Part shown: positions 55,381 through 64,000 of the stretch, one piece after another
Position numbering within the stretch: the stretch's first letter is position 1
Layout: the number at the start of each line of letters is the position of its first letter
Assembly: GCA_024291935.2 (NCBI GenBank)
Contig: CM044320.1
Coordinates: 54,440,001 to 54,504,000 of the forward strand
Length of the DNA stretch: 64,000 nt
Source of the DNA: Okapia johnstoni
Lineage: Eukaryota > Chordata > Mammalia > Artiodactyla > Giraffidae
Direction of reading: 5' to 3'
The notes under the pieces: generated by a model
Told to the model about the DNA's origin: nothing
What the model saw: the letters and a program-made list of their open reading frames with translations, nothing else
Database searches by the model: none
Position numbers and translations under genes: made by a program

Positions 55381-58300
55381 TCAGGCAATTCCAAAACGCT
55401 CTGCTCTTTTCCTCTTCTTTGCCTATAAAGAAGCAAGAAGAAAAAAATTAGATTGCAAGACAACAGTGGCTCAGGTTCCTGGCTGCTTTAATCCAAACTC
55501 ACACGGACTATCACAAGGTCCAAGGAGGAGGGAAGGCCACGCTTAAGCTGGCAGCCAGAGATTTAATGTCTAAATCTCTCCAGTTATCTTCTTAGGGCAG
55601 TTTGGTGGGAAGTGGGGTAGGGGGAGGAAGAGAATAGTGCTAGAAAAGCCAAGATTCCAAAAGGAGAGAGGGCCACTCAGCTGTACAGCAAGTTAGTCTG
55701 GAAACAATGGATCCTTCAACAGGCCGGGGAAAGTCTTCCAGTAAGTGGGGAAATGGGAAATTTCAAAGGACAAAAGGCTGACCAACACTGTATTATGGAG
55801 AATGTGAAGGGGATGCCCTTCTGGGCAGTTAGGCCCAATCGGCAACTATTTCTTAGGCCTCCAAATCCACAGAAAGAGATATAAATCTTCAATGATAACA
55901 GAATAAATGTGGGGTGGGGGCCGCCCCAACATGGATCTCTTAAAGGAGGCAGTGTTGGAGAGAGGGCACAAAATGGGTAGAGGAAGAGAAAGAAAGATAT
56001 TTTTCTTCTGTAAGTGATTCACAAAATAGTACAAGTTCTCACTCTAAGCACTGTCCCCAGCAAAGAAGGGGTTTTCCCCAAAATTCCATTCACAGAGAAG
56101 GTTTAGTTTAGGTTAAAAAGAAAAGCTGATCGTGATGAGCGTCTTCTGGGGCTTTGTTGGCTTCCTGGTGTTCTGGTTCATCCCTAAAGGTCCCAACTGA
56201 GGAGTTACCATCACTATGTTGGTGATCTGTCCAGTATGCTATCTCTTTTGGCTGATTGCAATTCTGGCCCAACTCAACCCTCTTTAAACCACAGTTGAAA
56301 AATGAAACCATCTGGTACCTCAAGTATCACTGGCCTCAAGGAAGAAGACCTGTTTGCCAGTGCTCAGTCACTGAGGTCAGGAAGAGAACTCCTCTAGATG
56401 TAAAATCACCTTCATATCCAAGCTACCTTCCTTAACACACCCACTTTGGCCATCAGCTGCCTTAAACGTTCACACAACATTTGAATATCTTATTTTACAA
56501 TGTGGTATTTTTTTCCTGTCATCTTTTTTACACTTTGATGAATGATGTGCCTATTTAATCTAAACCATACTGCTTCTATAAAATGTTTATGCCCTCTTCC
56601 AAGATTGAAAGTTCTGTTCTTCTGAGAAATAACGTTATTCTCTCCTTGGAATCTGTGGATTTGAAGATGGCTCCTGTCTGCTCACAACATAAGAATCAGC
56701 AGTGGTTAAAAACTGTTGTGTGACAGTAAGACTCTGGTGGGGCAGTCAGTAGGAGAACATGTTCAGAGGGAAAATCTGTCCCACCAGTATTATGCCAATG
56801 TATTTAACATATTATACTATTTTCAGGATGAATTTCTTATTTCTGCCATATTTTGGAATACATTATTTTTCTGCTTTCCATGGGGAGAAAGAAAAGCAAA
56901 GTTGAGTGGGACTTCCCTTGTGGTCCAGTGGTTAAGGTTCCACGCTTCCAATGCAGTGGGCATAGGTTCAATCTCTAGTCAGGGAACTAAGATTCAACAT
57001 CCTGTATGGTACATGGCCAAAAAAACAAAAAAAGCTGATACAATCCCAGCCCACTGCACTTGGATTACTGATACAATTCTTTGGAATCAAATTAAAGTCA
57101 TCTGGTTCATATAAACTCCATCAGCCTCAAACGTTACTACTCCCTTACAAACACTAACTCTCCCAATAAAAGCCATTATTCTTTTCTACTCAATAAAATC
57201 CTCATCTGCCTTATCTTGGAGGTCAAATGTACCAACTTAGTGAGCATGCCTGGTTTAACAACAGTTTCCTTGGTAAAGAGGGAGTAATTTTTTTTTAAAT
57301 TAATTTATTTAAGGCAGCACTGAGTCTGCTGCTGCATGTATGGGTTTTCTCTAGTTGTAGCGAGTGGGGGCTACTCTCTAGTTGCAGTGCACGGGCTTTT
57401 CTCCACAGAGGCTTCTCTTGTAGTGGATCTTGGGCTCTAAGCATGTGGGCTTCAGTTGTTGAGGTGCATCAGCTTAGTTGCCCTGTGGCATGTTAGGATC
57501 TTCCCAGACCAGGGATCAAACCCATGTCCTCTGAACTGGCAGGCGGATTCTTAACCAATGGACCACAAGGAAAGTCCCAAAGAGGGGGAAATTTTAACCA
57601 GAATTAAAACAAGTCTAAGTTTACTTCTAGCTCATCCTGGCAAGTCAGCAAGCAGGCAGACATTTACTTACAATAGGTAATGCTTTATTTTGAATTAGCA
57701 GCACAAAGAATGCTAACTCTTAGTTTTTTCTTAATGAAGAATGTAAACTGATCTGATTCTGAAGTTTTCAGGGTTTATTACAAAATTGACCCTGATATTT
57801 ATTCATAGGGACCATAAGATTTTGAGTATATGAGGGAACAGATTTAAAGAGGTCATCTCTAGAGATAGATGGAAAGAAATAAATTTGGATTAAATGGAAG
57901 AACCAACATTTCAAATTCCTCTCCAGCTAAGAATTTTCTATCATTATTTTAACTGTTCATGTACACCTTTGCCAACACTTGGTTTCTATTATGGATATTC
58001 TCAAACCAGCAAATCATTATTGTTGGTCAATGCCCTGAGCAGTCTGCCAATGCTCAGTCTCAATGAATGTTACTCCAAAGAATGCTGGTATATGGATGCA
58101 TACATCCTGACAAACAAAGCCATTTTTTCATTTTCAGAAACCATATGTAAAGAAAATGATAATTACAAGAAGTCTCATTTGAGGATTTCCCTGGTGGTCC
58201 AGTGGTTACATACTGTGCTTCCAATGCAGGGGGCGTGGGTTCAACCTCTGGTGAACGAACTAAGATCCCACATGTGGTAAAATGCAGCCAAAAACAAAAC

Positions 58301-61300
58301 AAGTCTCATTTGAGCCCAACTGTCCTATTTCAGAGGCAAGTTAGGCACAATGATATTTGTTTCTGGGTTGGATATGGCAGCATTAAATGATGAAAGAAAT
58401 CTGCTTGGAAATAATCAGAGACATTGCTACTTACTAAATAATTAACAATATGACAAACACTGTCAAACATTTTATGCAGAATCACTTCATGATTAAAATA
58501 CTGCTTCGAGGTACGTTTTATTATCTCCACTTTCCAGATGATGAACCTGAGATTCAAAAAATTACTATAACTTATAAGTAGTATATTGTAATACTAAGCG
58601 GCACAGTCACTTAACCAAGTTTACCTGATTCAAAATCTTGTGCTCTTTCCGACTAGGTTAACTGGCTCTAACAGTATATTACTAAAGTATACTGATGGAA
58701 TTCAGTAGGGTCACTTTATCCAGAAAACAGATATCAAGCAAAGGACCAAAAATCTTGTCATTTAGGCACCTAAGAAGTAGCAGGGAAATAAAACATTTCT
58801 CCATTCTGTTTGTCTTCATTTTCCATTCAAAGGCCCTGTGAAGCATTCCAGGCATATTTTACCTCTGTATCCTCTGTGGTTCCTGTTCCAGCTGAACTTG
58901 TGACAATCCCAAATCGCTCCTTCCTCTTTTTCAGCTTTTCGTCATCCTCTGACTGTTCAGGGAAAAAGAAAAGGGCTGAAACAAGCTAGCCTCCATTCAT
59001 AAGATAAATACCAGTGAAATTATAATTTATTGATTATATGCTGGCCAACCTTGTGTTAAGAACTAAGGATCACACAAACAGAAAAAACAGATAGGAAACT
59101 GAACAAGCTAGCATATAGCATACTGTCCCTAGAATGACTAAATATGGCAACCCACTCCAGTATTCTTGCCTGGGAAATACCATGGACAGAAGAGTCAGGC
59201 GGGCTACAGTCCAGGGGGTCGCAAAAGAGACACGACTTAGTGACTAAAACAATTCTCCCACAGCATTTTAAAGCTACTATTCACACCCAGCACTGTTCAA
59301 TGTCAGAATCTCATATATATTATATTTCCATCAGGACCTAAACCCTGCCACTTTATCCAACTTTAACAGTTATTTTCTCTTTTTCCACATTCTTCCCATA
59401 ACCTCTCACCTGTAATCAAAAGCCCAGTCCTAAGATTAGAAATGTCTAAAAGTAGGTGGCCTTCCTGGGTATTTCTTCACCCCTAAAAGCATATTCTAGA
59501 ACATGACATATCTAGACAAAGATTCTATCCTCTCGGATATCCTAGGAGACCTTCTTACTCCATAGACACATAACATTCTCATCATGGGCCAGGACAGTTT
59601 CTTTGACCTTATTTACAAAAGGTAACCAATAGAAGGTCAGGTTGAAAGTGTTGAAACAAACTTTGAGCTTATGTGTGGTACTTCAGAGCTGGGTTTAAAA
59701 AAAAAAGCAAGCCCCCAAAAGTTCATATTCCTGCAGTATGTAGGCAGTGTGCATTTCTGGGTGTCCCAAAAACCAGAGTCAAAAGGAAAGGCAACCAAGA
59801 GAGCTACAGAAACACAAGAACTTTTAAAAGACCTTTACTCTCAACCCCAACAATGGAGTTGTCTTTGTTCCTCTGAGGAACCTGCTCCTGGTCAAAAGCA
59901 AGGTAGCTATACAGCTTTCTGTGTTCAATCTAACTAGCCTAGTTCTCTGAAAAAGTAGTCAGGAGTACTTTCTCAGTCTTACTTGAGTTCTTTCAGCTTG
60001 AGAAACGTTCATTTTGTGCTGCACCTGCCTTCTAGCAAGGAAGAAAGAAGCTAAGAAAAGTTGGTGGCTATTGAAGAACTAAAGAATCCTACACATGAGT
60101 TATCATCACTTAATCACAGTGTATTAGTAGAACAGAATACTGCCTACATAATTTGTCTGCCTTTTTCATTATAACCATCAGCAAATCCACAGTGGGCATA
60201 TAATTAATCTAAACTACTGTAAAACATTGAGCCAGGTTCAAAGAAAAAAAAGAAGTATTCTTGTCTTTAATAATCATAAATTAAAACAATCATGATTATA
60301 CTATAGCCACTATTACTTAGGTGTGGGTGCTTACTATGTGCCAGGTACTATATGAAGTTCTTTACATGCAATATCTCATTTAGCTGTTTTTAACAACCTT
60401 AAAGATAACAGGTACTATGACATACATAGTAGATCATTTTATAGGTAAGAAAACTGAGGTTTGGAGAGATTTAACTTGCCCAAGTCTCACAAACAGTTAA
60501 GCAGCAGAGCCAGAAATGGAACCCAAGCCATTTTACTCGAGAACCTACTTCTTAACTTTACCAAAACTCAGGTATATCACGTAAGCATTTCTTTCAAAGA
60601 CTAGTAGCAGAACGGAAGTAGTGCTTAATCAATTTCCAAGGGAAGAAGGATCACTAGGACGCTTAGCTCAATCCTAGGATCCCAACTCCTTTCTACCAAC
60701 CATATGCCTCCACTTCATAACCAGGAATCTAGGGAAAGGACTCCCAATTAGTAGTCTCATACTTAACATTTTCTCAAAGGAACTTGTTTCTAATTTCGGC
60801 TAATTGGCTATTCCATATGTTGAACCGTATGAAAAGAATTAGGGGTTCCAATGAGCACAGGCCTCACTATATTTTTCTTTACCAGAGCCAGTAGGAAGTT
60901 TTTCTTAATTTTATCTACCACCACTAAAAGTGAATAAGAGATATAAATGGAAATTTCAAAATGAAAATCTCTATAGAACATTGTAGATGAGCAAACCATT
61001 TTATTAAGCCTCCAGGCCAAGCAGGAAATAGCTTTAAGGGAAATAAAAAGAGTGTACATAGCCTTTTTGGGGATAGGCAGGACTAGACCATATCCTGTTG
61101 AACTACCACCACGGGCTTTTTTCCAATCAATGCAGTGCTAGGGATACTTCAGGCTTCCCTGGTGGGTCAGCTGGTAAAGAATCCACCTGCAATGTGGGAG
61201 ACCTGGGTTTAATCCCTGGGTTGGGAAGAACCCCCAGAGAAGGGAACGGCTACCCACTCCAGTATTCCTGCCTGGAGAACTCCATGGACTGTATAGTCCA

Positions 61301-64000
61301 TGGGGTCGCAAAGAGTCAGACATGACTGAGCGACTTTCACAATTCATAGGGATACTTCAGCAAGTTCAAATCACAGAGGGAGATATTACTGCTGAAACCT
61401 AGCTATTCTCTCAGCATAAACCACAGGCCCATTCTCTTCACAAAGCCTATGTCCATTTGGAATGTGTGGGACATGTTTTTCCCTCTGGTTCTCTACTTTG
61501 GTATATCCCAAAATGGGAGTTTGACTTCTAAATTAAATTTCCTGTGTCTCTTTTTGAGCTCAAAGGTGAGGAAAGAATGAGGGAAGAAAAAAGAAGGGTG
61601 GGCGAGGTCGAGTGGATATATTTCTCTAGCCACTAAGGCTAGTTAGGATTTCCCCTTGAGATCCCTTTTTTAATCCTTTGGTGCCTCTCCTGGAGATCCA
61701 GGCAGAGCATCTGCTCCAAATCTACCAGGGGCTTTAAGAGGAGGGGGCGGGGGAAACAATACAGATGCCGCCACCTCCCGTCCCCTATGAACAGTCTGCA
61801 CACCCCTCATCCGCAGAGACCAGTGAGGGTTTTATTTATTTTGTGCATGCCTGCTCTTCCCTCCCTACCCAGTGCCCCTCAGCTCCCTTCCTAAAGCCTC
61901 TTTCCTCCTTGCCCTGCAGGGAAAGTGCACAACAGGCCCAGTAAATCAACACAGTTCTAATGATCTCTCTCACTTGACCCTTCTAGCGTGACGGTGTCGC
62001 ATGGAAACCAATGTACATAAACTTCACTCCATCTTTAGCTCCTTGCTGACAGGTTTTGATTCGTGGGATGGTGAGACCCATCTGAGGGAAATTACCTCCA
62101 TCAAAACGCATCTCTCTCTGCATTCATCAGGCCAATGCTCCCCCAGGCCATGCTCAAGTGCATAAATGGGGTGCATCTGGAGGCAGGCAGCACTGATCCC
62201 TCTAGCTCAGTGTCATATGCATTTGCCAATCTTTCCCTTCTTCATCCCTCCCCTACTTCCCTCCCACAAACCCTCAACAACTAACAAATTCTTTTTCTTC
62301 CCAGGCATGCTTTTGAATAGTACTGGAATCTGAAGCACCCTTATTTACTATCAAGGGAAAACTCCTCAAAACACAACTTGCATCCGAAGTCAGAAGACAA
62401 ACATGTCCTCACTGACTAAACACAGGCATTGGATTGATTGATCCACATCACTTCCCCATTTTCTCATTCAAGACTTAAAGAAGCCTGATGTCAATAACTT
62501 TAGCATACACGATCCTCACTCATATCTCCCAATAACTGCCTTGTTTTTCTTTTCAAAAGCTTGGAGATAAAAACAAGAGAATTGTGTGAAAGAGGAGACA
62601 GCCCATATAAGAAGCAAAAGGCACAAAGTATGAAATATATTCAATAAAGCCAAATGCTTTCATGAATCACTATCACTGCATTTTCCATCATGGAATAAGA
62701 TAGTTCCAAACTGAACTCTTTAGAAGACATCTTCAACTTTTCAAAATTCACTTTTCTTCCTGTTTCTCTTTCATATTTGGCAAATCTTTGGACAACCCTT
62801 GGACAATGGATATGAAAGACTGAGACATCCCAGAGCACCCTGAGGTACAAATTATATCTGTGACAATGCTTAGTACACAGGAACTATCATATAGATATTC
62901 AATAAACGCTAGGCATTATTTCAACTGCTTCTTTCTGGTCCTTGAAACAAAGTTTGAGACCATCAGCAGAATTCTGAAGCTAACATCCTTCTTCCACACT
63001 AGAAGTGAAGTCATCAGAAGCTATCAAAAGATGGTCCAGTGGTTAAGAGTCCACCTGACAATGCAGGGGACACAGGTTCCAGCCCTGGTCCAAGAAGATC
63101 CCACATGCCACAGGGCAACTAAGCTCATGCGCCACAACTACTGAGCCCGAGCTCTAGGCCCTGCGTGCTGCAGCTACTGAGCTCGTGTGCTGCAACTACT
63201 ATAGCTGGTACACCTAGAGCCTGTGCTCCACAGCAAGAGAAACCCACGCACTGCAACAAAAGTAGCCTCCACTTATCACAACTAGAGAAAGCTGGCACAT
63301 GGCAACAAAGACCCAGTGCAGACAATAAATAAATAAAAATAAGAAGAAACAAAAAGTTGTTAAGAATCAGACTCACTACCAACACGAAAAAAAAAAAATT
63401 TCCCTTAGTTGCAAGGCAAATGATATTTGGATAGAGGATCAGATTTAGGGTTAAGTGTAGCAGAACAGAACTCAGCAAAACCAGTCTTCTCTATCAGGTA
63501 CTATTAGCCATCTTCTCTTCCTGGGACCCTAAAAAAAGAAAATTTATGCTACCAGGCTTTAATGATTTCATCATCCCTAACAATTAATGACTACCAAAAC
63601 AGGTATCTATATAAGGTAAGGTCCAAGGGAACTGAGCAAGAATTTGACCTCTAACGCTATAGACCCAATTCCAGGTACTCTCAGGTACTCTCCTTGAGGA
63701 AATGCTTTCCTAAATTACACATCAGTTTCTATCAACATTGTCAATAACACCGAAACTATAAAACTAAACCATTCATCCACTAGTCATTCAAATATCCACT
63801 GAGAGTCTACTTTGGGTCAGACAACGTTCTGGCATTGGGAATAAAAGATGAGTAAGAAAAAGATCCTTAACCTCACAGGACTTTTAAATACACAACTGAG
63901 TGACTATAAAGATGTGTGCTGTTGTTCATTATTTTATTGCACTGTGAGGATCCATGGGGAATTTTTCTGAATCCCAGGTCCAAAATAATTACGCTTTTGG
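55381..64000 (-). CDS. SARNP: SAP domain ribonucleoprotein (CIP29/Hcc-1), last two coding exons
   Basis: This mRNA-export factor of the TREX complex binds the helicase DDX39B. Two minus-strand exons are in the window: 58952-58863 (90 nt, 30 codons) and the terminal exon 55422-55381 (13 codons plus TGA). The first encodes [20 protein letters not shown] and on to GTTEDTE; the last encodes [13 protein letters not shown]. Both ERFGI repeats belong to the RFG motifs that contact DDX39B in this family. Splice sites are AG/GT on both sides of the 30-codon exon and AG before the last exon, and the frame is intact. The N-terminal SAP domain and the other exons are not seen and must lie beyond the right edge or unrecognised in 59-64 kb. 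The 3.4 kb last intron contains four SINE-class insertions. GDF11 converges on it from the left. Confidence 0.94.
56905..57035 (+). mobile_element. CHR-type tRNA SINE
   Basis: The element reads gacttcccttgtggtccagt, ggttccacgcttccaatgca, then agtcagggaactaagattca with an A-rich end. It lies in the last SARNP intron. Confidence 0.92.
57295..57585 (-). mobile_element. CHR-type SINE, long form (antisense)
   Basis: A T-rich start is followed by ctctagttgtagcgagtggg and ctactctctagttgcagtgc, closing with gggatcaaacccatgtcctc and ggaccacaaggaaagtccc. It lies in the last SARNP intron, in opposite orientation to its neighbour at 56905. Confidence 0.92.
58180..58303 (+). mobile_element. CHR-type tRNA SINE
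   Basis: The element reads gatttccctggtggtccagt, cttccaatgcagggggcgtg and gaactaagatcccacatgtg. It is flanked by aagtctcatttgag on both sides (58169-58182 and 58301-58314), a 14-bp target duplication. Confidence 0.92.
58430..58640 (+). repeat. MIR-like fragment
   Basis: The order of gacaaacactgtcaaacatt, ttattatctccactttccag, atgatgaacctgagattcaa and ggcacagtcacttaaccaag follows MIR. Confidence 0.6.
59140..59250 (+). repeat. Bov-A SINE fragment
   Basis: Only the body is present (ggcaacccactccagtattc to cgcaaaagagacacgactta). The tRNA head is missing. Confidence 0.9.
60310..60545 (+). repeat. MIR SINE
   Basis: The phrases cttactatgtgccaggtact, gcaatatctcatttagctgt, ggtaagaaaactgaggtttg and cagagccagaaatggaaccc are in MIR order and well preserved. 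Confidence 0.88.
61153..61346 (+). mobile_element. Bov-tA SINE with 14-bp target duplication
   Basis: The element runs from the head gcttccctggtgggtcagct to gactgagcgactttcacaat. It is flanked by identical 14-mers tagggatacttcag at 61139-61152 and 61347-61360. It lies in a SARNP intron. Confidence 0.95.
61650..62250. promoter_or_regulatory. Repeat-free candidate conserved non-coding element
   Basis: About 600 bases within a SARNP intron are free of any recognised transposon and more G/C-rich than their surroundings. They contain compact motif-like stretches (tcatatgcatttgccaatct, aaaccaatgtacataaac, tgctgacaggttttgattcg). This resembles conserved enhancers, but conservation cannot be tested here. 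Confidence 0.3.
63025..63352 (+). mobile_element. Long CHR-type tRNA SINE
   Basis: The truncated head atggtccagtggttaagagt is followed by ctggtccaagaagatcccac and repeated caactactgagc-type phrases, ending gcaacaaagacccagtgcag and an A-rich tail. Confidence 0.92.

Noticed and set aside
62641..62850. A 69-codon minus-strand frame as a further SARNP exon
   Set aside because: It has no SARNP similarity, and no splice sites in the right phase were found.

Overview
The window is nuclear DNA from a ruminant, most likely a bovid. Spliced mammalian genes with GT-AG exons sit among Bov-tA/Bov-A2 SINEs, CHR-type tRNA SINEs, BovB (RTE) LINE fragments and ruminant L1 3' ends. BovB together with Bov-tA marks Ruminantia; the species cannot be told from the sequence. 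Gene content and order match human 12q13.2: ITGA7 (-), BLOC1S1 (+), RDH5 (+), CD63 (-), GDF11 (+), SARNP (-).

Layout. 1-8276 (-): the 5' part of ITGA7, with five constitutive coding exons plus both alternative exons X1 and X2; the gene continues past the left edge. 8.7-14.9 kb: intergenic, with old L1, MIR and MER5 repeats and two MEF2-consensus sites. 15062-18518 (+): complete BLOC1S1 (four exons, 125 aa). 20028-23028 (+): complete RDH5 (four coding exons, 318 aa). 24185-26646 (-): complete CD63 (seven coding exons, 237 aa) with a CpG-rich promoter. 27-40 kb: a repeat-rich interval containing, on the minus strand, a broken multi-exon relative of INPP1 (inositol polyphosphate 1-phosphatase). 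41064-47938 (+): GDF11 (three exons) with a TATA/CCAAT promoter and a long 3' UTR. Exon 1 as given carries one extra base in a G-rich tract after the polyalanine run, which breaks the frame. 55.1-64 kb (-): the last two coding exons of SARNP and part of an upstream intron.

Relations. BLOC1S1 (BLOC-1/BORC), CD63 (late endosome/lysosome tetraspanin) and RDH5 (retinal pigment epithelium visual cycle) lie within 12 kb. BLOC1S1 has two CACGTG boxes just upstream of its start, and CD63 has three TCATGTG-type boxes upstream, so shared MiT/TFE regulation is plausible but inferred. BLOC1S1 and RDH5 lie head-to-tail, and GDF11 and SARNP converge.

The least expected feature is the INPP1-like remnant between CD63 and GDF11. 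It keeps recognisable exon borders and the WD-x-C-x-x-HA motif, but has an in-frame stop, a degraded metal-binding motif and no recognisable middle exons.
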